Shown piece after piece: positions 16,638-25,120 of a stretch of 64,000 nt of DNA. Position numbers and translations under genes: made by a program. This DNA is from Amycolatopsis sp. NBC_00345 (GTDB taxonomy: Bacteria; Actinomycetota; Actinomycetes; Mycobacteriales; Pseudonocardiaceae). Numbering within the stretch: the first letter of the stretch is position 1; the number at the start of each line of letters is the position of its first letter. The DNA lies in NCBI RefSeq assembly GCF_036116635.1, contig NZ_CP107995.1, positions 1,054,001 to 1,118,000 of the forward strand. Direction: 5' to 3'. Under the pieces are notes generated by a model. It had not been told where the DNA came from. It was given only the letters and a program-made list of their open reading frames with translations, and made no database searches.

Positions 16638-17735
16638 ATGACCGAGTCTGCCGAGAGCTACGACTTCTGCCTGTCGTTCGCTTCGGAGCAACGCCCGTAC
16701 GCCGAGGAAGTGGCAGGCCTGCTGCGCGCAGCAGGCCTCCGGGTGTTCTACGACAGCGACGAGACGGCTTCCTTGCTGGGGGCAGACCTTTACACACGCC
16801 TCGACGACGTCTACAACCGCCTTTCCCGGTTCTGCGTCCTGTTCGCGTCCGAGGCCTACGCCCGCAAGATGTGGACGAGCCACGAACGCGCCTCGGCGCA
16901 GGACCGCGCCATCCGGAGCGCCACCGCTTACGTGCTCCCGGTGCGGTTCGACGACACGGACATCCCCGGCCTGCGCGGCACCACCGGTTTCGTGGACGCG
17001 CGGCGCGTCTCCCCGGCCGGGCTGGTGCGGGTGCTCGTCCAGAAGCTGGAGAGGGAACCGGTCCCCGCGACGGAACCGGCGTCGGTGGTGGCGCTGGCCG
17101 CGGACGGGGCCGACGACGGGGAGCCCGCCGGGGTGCTCGGGCAAGCGCTGGCCGCGTGCCGGGTCGACGTCGCGCCCGAGCCGGTTGCGCGGATGCGTGC
17201 GGTCGCCGTGGTTCCCGAGCGCCTGATGCCGGCCGCGGACGTGGTCGGCGCGCTCCTGCCCGCGCTCGAGCGGCTGGTCGCCGCGCGGCAGTGGCAGTGG
17301 CAGCGGCTGCGGATCGCCGTCCACCGCGCGGAACTGCCGGCCGGGCACGGCTTGGCCTGCCTCGACGTCACTTTCGCCGTCGAGGCCGCGATTTCCGCGG
17401 CCGTCACCGGTGTTTTCGATGCGGCTCCGCGGGCGAAGTACGCAGTGGTGGTGACCCAGCGCGTCTACGACTCCGTGGTCCGGCCGGGCCGCGGCGGCGG
17501 CAACCCGGCGCTCTACCACCTGGTGACGACGGCGGACGGCACCGGCCTGCACGTCCGGGTGCCCGGCTACCCACGCCCGCTCCAGCCGGACCGGCCGCCT
17601 TCCGCGGCGGAGCGCGCGGCGGGCGGGACCAAGAACACCTTCTTCGGCGGCGTGCGCGCGGGCCACGTCGGGGACATCACCAACGTCGGCGGCGTCCACC
17701 TGACCACCAACGACTTCGGGGGCGACGATGACTGA
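16638..17735 (+). CDS. TIR-domain effector with C-terminal amyloid-like motif
   Basis: 365 residues, ATG preceded by GAGGAGG. Residues 8-138 are a TIR domain: YDFCLSFASEQ (beta A), GLRVFYD, and MWTSHE, where Glu83 occupies the place of the catalytic glutamate of NAD+-cleaving TIRs. About 145-325 is an alpha/beta region I cannot assign. Residues 333-362 carry FFGGVRAGHVGD then ITNVGGVH, a Gly/Asn/Val-rich repeat like bacterial amyloid signalling motifs. The next gene overlaps by 8 nt and its protein has a related motif. It is probably an effector that depletes NAD+ on activation. NADase activity is inferred. Confidence 0.85.
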   Translation: MTESAESYDFCLSFASEQRPYAEEVAGLLRAAGLRVFYDSDETASLLGADLYTRLDDVYNRLSRFCVLFASEAYARKMWTSHERASAQDRAIRSATAYVLPVRFDDTDIPGLRGTTGFVDARRVSPAGLVRVLVQKLEREPVPATEPASVVALAADGADDGEPAGVLGQALAACRVDVAPEPVARMRAVAVVPERLMPAADVVGALLPALERLVAARQWQWQRLRIAVHRAELPAGHGLACLDVTFAVEAAISAAVTGVFDAAPRAKYAVVVTQRVYDSVVRPGRGGGNPALYHLVTTADGTGLHVRVPGYPRPLQPDRPPSAAERAAGGTKNTFFGGVRAGHVGDITNVGGVHLTTNDFGGDDD

Positions 17736-20013
17736 CCCGGAACCCGTCGACGACACGACCCCGGACACTTCCGCGCCCGAGCCCGACGCCGCGCAGCCGG
17801 CCGAGGACCCCAAGGCCGCGGAAGCCGGGAACCCACCGGACGGAGCCGAGCCGGGCAGTCCCGGGTCGGAGGGGACCGGCCCGAAGGGGACTGAAACCGA
17901 GGGCCAGGAAGACATCAGCTCGGTCCAGGACAAGGCAGCGGATCCGGAGAGCGCGGAGAACTGGCGCCTGTTCGCCCATCAGATGGAAACGGCGACGGCG
18001 TCGATGTTCGGCAGCGCCGCGGGGACGGCGAACTTCTTCCTCGGGGCCACGAACGTCGGCCAGGTCGGTGACCGTCACGGCGGCGGCCACGGCCGTCAGC
18101 TCGACCTGAAGGTGCGCAGCGGCGTGGTGCCCGTGACGGTGCTCGAACGGATCGAGCAGTCCTATGTGGCACCGAAGGGGTACACCGATCTCAAGGAAAC
18201 CCTGGAACGGGAACAGGTTCTCCTGATCCGCGCCCGCAGCGGGACCGGGCGGACCACCACCGCGCTGCGCCTGCTCGACGAGGCGTGCCGGGAAGGGGTC
18301 CGCAAGCTCGATCCGGACACCGACCTCAAGTCGTTGCAGGCCAAGGACCTCGAGCCGTCGCGGGGGTACCTGCTGGAGTCGCTCGACCCCGCGCAGGCCG
18401 TCGAGCTCAAGGCGTTCCACGCGGAACGCCTGTGCCGGCTCATGGCGGACCGGGGCTGCCGGCTGGTCGTGATCGTCGACGAGTCGACCGCGCTGGCCCT
18501 GAACGAGATCGGCCACCTCGTCGTCGAGGACTTCGGGATGGTGAAGCCGGAGCAGCTGCTGCACCACTACGTCGAGCTGGGCCTGCGGGCCTCCGGGGCC
18601 GCGGCGGACACCGACGTGCTCACCCGGCCCGCGGTGAAGGAGATCATCGACCAGCTCACCGAGGACATGCCGCCCCGCGAGCTGGCCGAGCTCGGCGAGC
18701 TGCTGGTCGAGGTGGCGAACGACCGGCGCGAGCTCGACTACGTCCGGGAGCGTTATTCCCGGGCGAGTTCCACGAGTTTCGGGGAGTGGTTCGACACCCA
18801 GCAGGAGGTGGAGCAGCGGGCGTTCGTGATCGCGCTGGCCGTGTTGAACGGCGAGCCGGTGCAGCTGGTGTCCGCCGCCGCCACGCTGCTCGCGGACCGC
18901 TTCCTGGCGCTGGAGTTCCCGAAGCGCGCGGACCGCTCGCGCGACGTTTTCGCCACCCCGCTCGCCCGGCGGCTCCAGCAGGCGCGCGCGGAGGTGGTGA
19001 CCGGCACCCAGGACACGCTTTTCGGGCAGGTCCGGGTGCACCAGGCGCGGTTCCGCGACGAGCGTTTCCCCCTGCGGGTGCTGGAACAGGTCCGGTCCCA
19101 GTACACCCAGGCGCTGGAAGTCGTCATGGGCTGGCTGTTCGACCTCGGCAACATCCCGGGGCCGCAGGTCCGGATCCGCGCGGGCGTCGCCGCCGGTTAC
19201 CTGAGCCAGCACGACTTCGTGGACGTCTACCACCGGATCCTCTGGCCCTGGGCGGCTTCCGGCGACGTCGACCAGCGCCGGGCGGCGATCGCGGCGCTCC
19301 AGGTGCCGGGCTGGCCCGCCGGTTCGGAGCGGGTGGTGTCGAAGCTGCTCACGCGCTGGGTCCGCCAGCGCGGCAACCGCGAGCTGCAGGCGACGGCGGC
19401 GCAGGCGCTGGGCAGCACGACCGCGATGAGCCCGGCCGCGGCCCTGCGCCTGCTCCGGCTGGCGGCCCGGCACGCGGACCGGACCGTCGCGTACTGCATC
19501 GGCGAAGGCGTGAGCGACCTGTTCGTCCGCGCCGATCCCGAGCAGGTGCTGCGAGCGCTGGTCCGCTGGTCGCGTGAGGACGAGTTCTCCGAGCGCCGGG
19601 AGACGGCGTTGCTGGCCGTCCTGATCACCTCCCGCTACCTCGCGGTGACCGAGGAACGCAGCGCGGAGCGCTGGCCGGTGCTGGTCTGGCTGGCCGAGCG
19701 CCGGCCCGAGCAGCGGGAGCACATCGTGCTGCTGTTCTCGAGGATGCTGCTCGCCGCCGACTTCATGCGGCACGGCTACCTGGAGATCCACCGGTGGCTC
19801 CGGATCGCGCAGCGCGAGCCCGGGCTCGTCGAGCCGATCGCCCGGTTGCTGGCGGAGATCGGCCGGAGCTCCGGCGAGACCGACAGCATCGAGTTCTACC
19901 TGCGGGACTGGGCCGGCGACCGAGGCGCCCCGGCACAGGGGGCCAAGGCCGTGCTCGAGCAGTTCGCGCGGGAGCCGGAAGGAACAACCGAGGAGAACGA
20001 GGAGAACCCGTGA
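17728..20013 (+). CDS. STAND-like P-loop NTPase with amyloid-like motif and HEAT-type C-terminus
   Basis: 761 residues. Residues 1-75 are acidic, Pro/Glu-rich and disordered. Residues 100-120 hold FFLGATNVGQVGD plus a Gly/His tail, matching the TIR protein's C-terminal motif. Walker A is at about 169-178 (ARSGTGRTTT), with Arg replacing the usual Lys; Walker B is LVVIVDE at 246-252. From about 460 on there are alpha-helical repeats (AAIAALQVPG, LQATAAQALG) resembling HEAT units. By analogy with NLR/STAND receptors, it would sense a trigger and nucleate the TIR effector through the shared motif. Its start overlaps the TIR gene by 8 nt. Confidence 0.8.
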   Translation: MTDPEPVDDTTPDTSAPEPDAAQPAEDPKAAEAGNPPDGAEPGSPGSEGTGPKGTETEGQEDISSVQDKAADPESAENWRLFAHQMETATASMFGSAAGTANFFLGATNVGQVGDRHGGGHGRQLDLKVRSGVVPVTVLERIEQSYVAPKGYTDLKETLEREQVLLIRARSGTGRTTTALRLLDEACREGVRKLDPDTDLKSLQAKDLEPSRGYLLESLDPAQAVELKAFHAERLCRLMADRGCRLVVIVDESTALALNEIGHLVVEDFGMVKPEQLLHHYVELGLRASGAAADTDVLTRPAVKEIIDQLTEDMPPRELAELGELLVEVANDRRELDYVRERYSRASSTSFGEWFDTQQEVEQRAFVIALAVLNGEPVQLVSAAATLLADRFLALEFPKRADRSRDVFATPLARRLQQARAEVVTGTQDTLFGQVRVHQARFRDERFPLRVLEQVRSQYTQALEVVMGWLFDLGNIPGPQVRIRAGVAAGYLSQHDFVDVYHRILWPWAASGDVDQRRAAIAALQVPGWPAGSERVVSKLLTRWVRQRGNRELQATAAQALGSTTAMSPAAALRLLRLAARHADRTVAYCIGEGVSDLFVRADPEQVLRALVRWSREDEFSERRETALLAVLITSRYLAVTEERSAERWPVLVWLAERRPEQREHIVLLFSRMLLAADFMRHGYLEIHRWLRIAQREPGLVEPIARLLAEIGRSSGETDSIEFYLRDWAGDRGAPAQGAKAVLEQFAREPEGTTEENEENP

Positions 20014-21077
20014 CCGAGAACAACGCCGAGTCCACGCCGAACGCCGCCGAGGGCGCCCCCCAAGCCGCCGCCGTGAAAGCGCCCGAGCTGCCCCCGGTCG
20101 AGGTCGTCCAGCGGATCGAGGTCAGCCGGGCCGCGTTGCGGCGGAACAATCCCGCCACCTCCGGCCATTCGGTCGTCGTCTACCTCACCAAGGCCGGGGC
20201 GTACGAGATCGGCTCCGGCCGGCTGAGCATGGGCGAGCTGTGGCTGTCGACGCCCCAGAAGATGTTCCTCGTCGACGTCGCGCCGCACCAGGAGAAGTTC
20301 CTGCTCGAGCTGCCGGCCGAAGGCGACGCTTTCTGCTTCTCCGCGGACGTGCGGGTCACGTGGCGGGTGCGGGACGTCGTCGCCGCGGTGAAGGACGACC
20401 GGGACCCGCGGGTGCTCGTCCGCGACTTCGTCGAGGAGCGGCTGCGAGACGTGACCCGCAAGTTCGACGTGGAGAAGTCCGCCGCCGCCGAGCAGCGGGT
20501 CCAGCACGAGTACCAGGACCGGACCGTCACGGTCACCGAGGCGATCGAGCTCAGCGCGTGCACCGCGGTGCTGGGCCTGAACGAGGAGATCCGCGAGCAC
20601 ATCGCCAGCCGGCTGCGGGCCAAGCAGAAGGTGGAGGCCGCGGAGAACAACCACTCCGTGACGATGGTGACCGAACGGTTCGCCCGGGAGATCGAGGCGC
20701 TCAAGCAGAAACACGACCTGGAGATGAAGCAGGAGCGCATGAAGGTCTACGCGGACGCCCTGCGCTCGGACGACGTGAACCTGCTGGCCCTGCGGCTGTC
20801 CGGCCACGACGAGGACGTCAAGGACGTGCTCGAACTGGTGATGGAGCAGAAGAAGCGGGGCTTCGAGCGGGCCAGCGCTGTGCTCGATTCGCTGCTGGAC
20901 GCCAACCTGGTCAACCGGAAGGACGTGGCCACGCTGATGCAGGAGGCCGGCAGCACGTTGCTCGGGCTGCCCCAGAGGTCCGCGGCCCCGGAGCCCCCGC
21001 CGGTGACCGCGAAGGCGACCCGCGTCGAGCTGCCCGATGACGACGAGGAGGAAGAGGACGATGGTGGCAACCGCTGA
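20010..21077 (+). CDS. SPFH/band-7-like protein of the TIR operon
   Basis: 355 residues from GTG 20010, which overlaps the preceding stop (GTGA) and has GGAG upstream. About 60-180 looks like an SPFH fold: AGAYEIGSGRLSMGELWLST, then ADVRVTWRVRDVVAAVKDD and RDFVEERLRDVTRKFDVEKS. A charged coiled coil follows (EIEALKQKHDLEMKQERMK), and the tail is very acidic. No membrane segment is evident, unlike classical stomatins, so it may dock on the membrane protein encoded next. SPFH proteins form membrane-associated rings. A scaffold or membrane sensor role in the system is inferred. Confidence 0.72.
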   Translation: MTENNAESTPNAAEGAPQAAAVKAPELPPVEVVQRIEVSRAALRRNNPATSGHSVVVYLTKAGAYEIGSGRLSMGELWLSTPQKMFLVDVAPHQEKFLLELPAEGDAFCFSADVRVTWRVRDVVAAVKDDRDPRVLVRDFVEERLRDVTRKFDVEKSAAAEQRVQHEYQDRTVTVTEAIELSACTAVLGLNEEIREHIASRLRAKQKVEAAENNHSVTMVTERFAREIEALKQKHDLEMKQERMKVYADALRSDDVNLLALRLSGHDEDVKDVLELVMEQKKRGFERASAVLDSLLDANLVNRKDVATLMQEAGSTLLGLPQRSAAPEPPPVTAKATRVELPDDDEEEEDDGGNR

Positions 21078-21603
21078 GGTGCTCAGCCCAGTCGCGGGCG
21101 TGCCGCTCCTGGGGGATCTCGTGTCCTTGCTGGACGGCGCGGCCACCCAGGCGGGAATCCCGTTCTGGCTGCGGGCGTCCGCCGAGCTGGTGGTCGTCGC
21201 GCTGCTGGGCTACCTGCTGCTGCGCGTGCTGACCGCGCGCCTGCTGCCGTGGCTGGGAACCGCGCTGGTGCCCCCGGCGGCACTGGTGGTCCAGGCCGCG
21301 CTGGTCCTGCTCCTGCTGCCCGACCTCGGGATCAGCCGGCTGTCGCGCCGCTTCGGCCGGACGCCACCCGAGGTCGTCTACGGCTACGGCGCGGCAGTGA
21401 TGGGCTGCGCGGACGCGGCGGAGACCCTGCTACGCCGCGGCCTGCCGAAGCTGCAGCTGACCCGCCTGATGCGGCCGTGGCTGCTCGTCGCGCTGCTCCT
21501 GGCCGGTTTTCTGCTCTGGAACGGCCAGGACTGCGCGGCGGGCGTCGGGGCTCAGTGCGTGAGCCCGGTGCAGTTCTGGATGAGTTCGGTTGGTAGTGCT
21601 TGA
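21061..21603 (+). CDS. Small multi-pass membrane protein of the TIR operon
   Basis: 180 residues from ATG 21061, which overlaps the preceding gene by 17 nt and has GGAAGAGG upstream. Three hydrophobic segments are clear: ELVVVALLGYLLLRVL near 41-56, a long ALVPPAALVVQAALVLLLLP near 66-86, and WLLVALLLAGFLLW near 140-154. A basic region with three Arg (SRRFGRTPPE) sits between the second and third. No family is recognised. As the last gene of the overlapping operon it may be the membrane anchor for the SPFH-like protein or a pore-forming element. Confidence 0.72.
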   Translation: MVATAEVLSPVAGVPLLGDLVSLLDGAATQAGIPFWLRASAELVVVALLGYLLLRVLTARLLPWLGTALVPPAALVVQAALVLLLLPDLGISRLSRRFGRTPPEVVYGYGAAVMGCADAAETLLRRGLPKLQLTRLMRPWLLVALLLAGFLLWNGQDCAAGVGAQCVSPVQFWMSSVGSA

Positions 21604-21738
21604 TTTCTTGAGTGTCGGGTTTCGGTAGGCCTGTGTCTGAGGAGGAGGTGTGGGGCCCGCAAGCGTTGGTCCGGCGTGACGGCTTTCGCGGCCTTTGTGT
21701 TGCGGCGTCAGTGGAATCCGGGTGTTCGCGTTGCGGCG

Positions 21739-22210
21739 TCAGCGGAGGCTGGCCTGTGCTGCGATGTCGTTGGCGTACGTCGAGACGCGCGTGTACACAT
21801 CGGGTTTCCCGGCGCACAGCATGCTCGACGGGGCGTACTCCGGGTGGCCGGTGCGGCAATCCATGTCGCTCCTCACCGGGATCACCGCGCGGCGCGGGTA
21901 GTCCGAGCGCTCGCCGCGGTCGGAGACGCGGGCCCAGCCGGGCATGGTGGCCTTCGTGCTGGTGGCGTACGGTCCGCCGTCGCGGCCGAGGTTCGCGGCC
22001 GAGGTTCGCGGCCGAGGTTCGCAGCCGAGGTTCGCGGCCGAGGTTCGCGGCCGAGATCCGCCGCCGAGATCCGCCGTCGCGGCCGAGGTCCGTCGTCGCG
22101 ACCGGACAGACGCCCGCGCACCTTCGCCGCGGGCACCGCTTCGGCGCAGTGCGTGGCCGTCACGATCGCCGACTCGCTGATGATCGTGCTGCCGCAGCAC
22201 CGCGTGCCCT
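21739..22210 (-). pseudogene. Decayed trypsin-like (S1) serine protease
   Basis: On the minus strand, 22210-22105 encodes CCGSTIISESAIVTATHCAE, the cysteine/His active-site region of S1 proteases. In a different frame, 21985-21739 encodes GWARVSDRGERSDYPRRAVI, then SSMLCAG joined directly to KPDVYTRVSTYAND and a stop. That junction deletes the segment that should carry GDSGGP, so the catalytic Ser is lost. The Asp region is replaced by an array of 13-bp repeats. The 5' end runs into pentameric repeats with no start. The gene is clearly broken. Confidence 0.8.
21988..22090. repeat. 13-bp tandem repeat inside the protease pseudogene
   Basis: About seven tandem copies of GAGGTTCGCGGCC, the last ones degenerating to GAGATCCGCCGCC. 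The 13-bp period shifts frame in every copy, so it cannot be a coding repeat. It replaces the middle of the protease. Confidence 0.85.
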
Positions 22211-22440
22211 GCCAGCCCAGCCAGCCTGCCCTGCCCTGTCCAGCCCTGTCCTGCCAGCCCAGCCTAACCAGCCCAACCAGCCCAGCCAGCCAGCCCTGCC
22301 CTGCCCTGCCCAGGCCAGCCCTGCCAGCCCAACCAGCCCAGCCAGCCAGCCCTGCCCTGCCCTGCCCTGCCCAGGCCAGCCCTGTCCTGCCAGCCCAGCC
22401 CAACCAGCCCAACCCTGCCCTGCCAGCCCCGCAGTCCTGC
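22200..22440. repeat. C-rich pentameric repeat tract (CCAGC/CCTGC)
   Basis: About 240 bp made almost only of CCAGC, CCTGC and CCAAC words. A longer duplicated block (AACCAGCCCAGCCAGCCAGC then CCTGCCCTGC) starts near 22276 and again near 22330. The strand is strongly C-rich, with the complement G-rich in short G-runs. There is no spacer structure, so it is not a CRISPR array. Confidence 0.85.
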
Positions 22441-22524
22441 CGACTGCGGCCTTCCGCGCCCAACGCCCACCCGACACCGGCCCGTCGCCCGGTACCCACA
22501 CCACCCCAGACGACCCTAAGGCCC

Positions 22525-22576
22525 ATTTACTCCGGTTGTAGTGGTCAGAAACCAGACCACTACAACCGGAGTAAAT
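22525..22576. terminator. 22-bp-arm hairpin before the secreted SH3-like gene's 3' end
   Basis: Arms 22525-22546 and 22555-22576 are perfect reverse complements (core CTCCGGTTGTAGTGG) around an 8-nt loop. It lies just beyond the stop of the minus-strand gene ending at 22609 and is likely its terminator. Confidence 0.7.
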
Positions 22577-22608
22577 AACCCATAGGGTCAGAACCCGGAC
22601 CAGCACCC

Positions 22609-23850
22609 CTAGGAGCAGAGCGGCGCCACCGGCTTGTCGGATCCGGTCTGCACGTAGGTGTCCGAGATGTAGTTCCCCGCGCCGATGCGGTCCCAGATCG
22701 TGCTGGTGCCGAGCTTTCCGGTGACCGAGTCGCCGTTGACGTAGCACTCGATGGGGACCTTGGCGTAGTTCGCGGCGAGGCCCTTGATCGCGCCCGAGGT
22801 GGTGGCGCTCGCGCGGACGTTCACCGGGTCGCCGGCGGTGCTGACGGTGCCGGAGGCGGCGGACGTGCCGGTCCAGAGGTAGGTGACCTTCACGTTCCCG
22901 TTGTCGCCGAGGCCGAGGCCGCTGCCGAAGACACCGTCGGCCAGGTCGATGCCGGCCGGGTTGCCGACGGTGTAGCCGAGGTCGTCCTTCTTGTTGTTGT
23001 AGCCGTTGTGGTAGGCGGCGTACGCCTCCGGCTGGCCCTGCGGCAGGTCCTTGTACTCCGAGCGCACCGAGGCCGGGTTCCAGTAGTCGTCCTTGGTGTT
23101 CCACGGGCCGACGTCCCAGACCGGCGCGTACTCGCAGCGGGTGCCGTCGGTCCGGCACACCTTCACGCTGTACGTGCCGCTGCCCTTGGCCGAGGTCGCC
23201 TTGCCCGAGGGCAGGGCGACGAAGTGGTCGTTGCTCGTGATCACGTGGCCGTTGGCGGTGGTGTGGCCGACGAGGCCTTCGCGGGTGGCGTAGATCGTGT
23301 AGGTCAGCGGCGTGGACGCGAGCAGCGCGTCCGCCTGCGGGGCGAGGCTGCCGTTGAGGTCGACCTCGCGCACCGTCGGACGGACGCCGTCGGTCTTGCT
23401 GGACAACGAGATCCGCGTCTGGACCACGCTGACCGCGCGGCCGAAGCTGGCGGGTTGGGCGCCGGCCGGGGTCCACTCCGTCCAGTCGTCGGCGCCGGTG
23501 CGGCCGCGGACGTCGACCTCGACGTCGGTGCCCGCTGGGCGGTCCGCGGTCACCTGCGCGGTGACGCGGTTGACCGCGGAGGTGAGCGGCTGTTCGCCCG
23601 AGATGAGGTAACCCTCGCTGCCCGCCGTCATCAGATCTGTTCTGTGCCAAGTGGAATCACGAAGGGTGAGCGCGCCGCCGGAACTCTGCACGTTGACGTC
23701 ATCACTGTCCACCTTGGACAGGTCGGCGCGCCAGGCGCCGGTTCCTCCCGTGGCGCCGGCGGGCACCGCGAACGCCGTGCTCCCGGCCGTGACCGCCCCC
23801 ACGGCCAGCACTGCCGCGACCGCGCGGCGGACCATCACATTCCCGACCAC
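22609..23850 (-). CDS. Secreted protein with C-terminal SH3-like domain
   Basis: 413 residues from GTG 23850, chosen because GGAG lies 7 nt upstream; an ATG at 23835 is the alternative. A signal peptide (VRRAVAAVLAVGAVTAG to about Ala27) is followed by a beta-rich region with DVRGRTGADDWTEWTPAG, recalling peptidoglycan-amidase accessory domains. A central region holds WDVGPWNTKDDYWNP. The C-terminal 75 residues look like an SH3b fold (GDPVNVRASATTSGAIKGLA and IECYVNGDSV). It probably binds the cell wall outside the membrane. Catalytic residues are not identified, so function is open. Confidence 0.78.
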   Translation of the reverse strand: MVGNVMVRRAVAAVLAVGAVTAGSTAFAVPAGATGGTGAWRADLSKVDSDDVNVQSSGGALTLRDSTWHRTDLMTAGSEGYLISGEQPLTSAVNRVTAQVTADRPAGTDVEVDVRGRTGADDWTEWTPAGAQPASFGRAVSVVQTRISLSSKTDGVRPTVREVDLNGSLAPQADALLASTPLTYTIYATREGLVGHTTANGHVITSNDHFVALPSGKATSAKGSGTYSVKVCRTDGTRCEYAPVWDVGPWNTKDDYWNPASVRSEYKDLPQGQPEAYAAYHNGYNNKKDDLGYTVGNPAGIDLADGVFGSGLGLGDNGNVKVTYLWTGTSAASGTVSTAGDPVNVRASATTSGAIKGLAANYAKVPIECYVNGDSVTGKLGTSTIWDRIGAGNYISDTYVQTGSDKPVAPLCS

Positions 23851-24175
23851 GACCGTTCTCCATTCACTCGTTCGACGCGAATGTGGTGAAGCTTGTGCGT
23901 GGCCCGTACACGATCCGTACAACGGCGTCCCCCGACTGTATAAGGAGATGTCCGAAAGCGGTAGAATTGCCCGATATGAACGAAAACGGCGGGCTTATCC
24001 CCGTCTACATCGGACGTTCCGGGCCTCGGTAGCGCCGAAGGTAGGGACCTGGCCGGGGCGAAGATCACGAACCGGGACCGCGGGGGGCCAGTTTCCGTGG
24101 ACCTCATGGACAGGTGAGCCGTCGCCGGTGTAGTTGTGGGCACGTCGGGTTCGGAAACGATTCTGGGGGCTGGTG
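23851..24175. other. Divergent intergenic region, no gene
   Basis: The 325 bp separate the divergent SH3-like gene and the peptide permease gene. The stretch contains CCCGTACACGATCCGTACA near 23900, a TATAAGGAG near 23940 and an AT-richer patch to 23990. It presumably holds both promoters. I could not assign exact boxes. Confidence 0.5.
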
Positions 24176-25120
24176 ATGGCGGGGTACCTGGTGCGCCGTG
24201 TCCTGCAGTCCCTCGTGGTGGTCGTGCTCGTCGCGGTCGTCACGTTCGTCCTGTTGCAGCTGCTGCCCGGCGGGCCGGCGCGCGCGATCCTCGGGCCGAA
24301 AGCGACGACGCTGCAGATCAACACCTTCTTGCACGACAACGGCTACGACCGGCCGCTGCCCGCGCAGTTCCTGACCTGGGCCGGCCACGTGCTGACCGGC
24401 GACCTCGGCTACTCCTACAAGCTCAACCAGCCCGTGACGGCCGTGATCGCCGACCACCTGCCCAAGACGATCCTGCTCATGACGCTGTCCACTTTGGTCG
24501 CGCTGGTGGTCGCCGTGCCGCTCGGGGTCTACCAGGCGCGCAAGCGCAACACCCCGGGCGACTACGTGGTGACCGGCCTGTCGTTCGCGTTCTACTCGAT
24601 GCCGAGCTTCTTCCTCGGCGAGATCCTGGTGCTGCTGTTCGCCGTGCAGCTGCAGTGGTTCTCGCCGCTGGGGCCGAGCGGGGACTCGATCGGCGAGATC
24701 CTCACGCAGGCGCCCGCGCTGGTGCTGCCGGTGCTCACGCTGGCGCTGATCACGGTCGCCTCGTTCAGCCGGTACGCGCGCTCGTCGGTGATGGAGAACC
24801 TGAGCCAGGACTACGTGCGCACGGCGCTGGCCGGCGGCGCGAGCGATGGCAAAGTGCTGACCCGCCACGTGCTGCGCAACTCGCTGATCCCGATCGTCAC
24901 GCTGCTCGGGCTGTCGCTGCCGCAGCTGTTCGCGGGCGCGCTGATCACCGAGCAGGTGTTCAACTACCCGGGCATGGGCTTCACGTTCATCCAGGGCGCG
25001 CAGGTGCACGACTACCCGCTGCTGCTGGGCATCGGGCTCGTGGTCGCGCTCGCGACCGTGGCGGGCTCGCTGCTGGCGGACATCGGCTACGCCGTGCTCG
25101 ACCCGAGGGTGAAGTACTGA
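24176..25120 (+). CDS. Peptide ABC transporter permease (DppB/OppB type)
   Basis: 314 residues from ATG 24176. The N-terminus has the type-B signature YLVRRVLQSLVVVVLVAVVT, followed by the long periplasmic-type loop and five further membrane segments. The cytoplasmic EAA loop is ENLSQDYVRTALAGGASDGK, where the ATPase docks. The C-terminus GMGFTFIQGAQVHDYP is typical. It forms the channel with the next gene's product for import of oligopeptides or a similar ligand. It overlaps the next gene by one base (TGATG), indicating translational coupling. Confidence 0.93.
   Translation: MAGYLVRRVLQSLVVVVLVAVVTFVLLQLLPGGPARAILGPKATTLQINTFLHDNGYDRPLPAQFLTWAGHVLTGDLGYSYKLNQPVTAVIADHLPKTILLMTLSTLVALVVAVPLGVYQARKRNTPGDYVVTGLSFAFYSMPSFFLGEILVLLFAVQLQWFSPLGPSGDSIGEILTQAPALVLPVLTLALITVASFSRYARSSVMENLSQDYVRTALAGGASDGKVLTRHVLRNSLIPIVTLLGLSLPQLFAGALITEQVFNYPGMGFTFIQGAQVHDYPLLLGIGLVVALATVAGSLLADIGYAVLDPRVKY

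Noticed and set aside
16301..17731. Plus-strand open frame starting 337 bp before the TIR gene, with an LPQTALPQT repeat
   Set aside because: It overlaps the whole TIR gene in another frame and becomes Arg-rich there. Its start lacks a ribosome site; the repeat is explained by the 15-bp DNA array.
22200..22440. CRISPR-like appearance of repeated words
   Set aside because: Units are pentameric, without constant-length repeats separated by unique spacers, and no cas genes are present.
21604..22580. Plus-strand Pro/Ala/Ser-rich frames across the pentameric tract that look like secreted or wall proteins
   Set aside because: They consist of repeat translation only, while the minus strand contains protease remnants. 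No start or signal is convincing.
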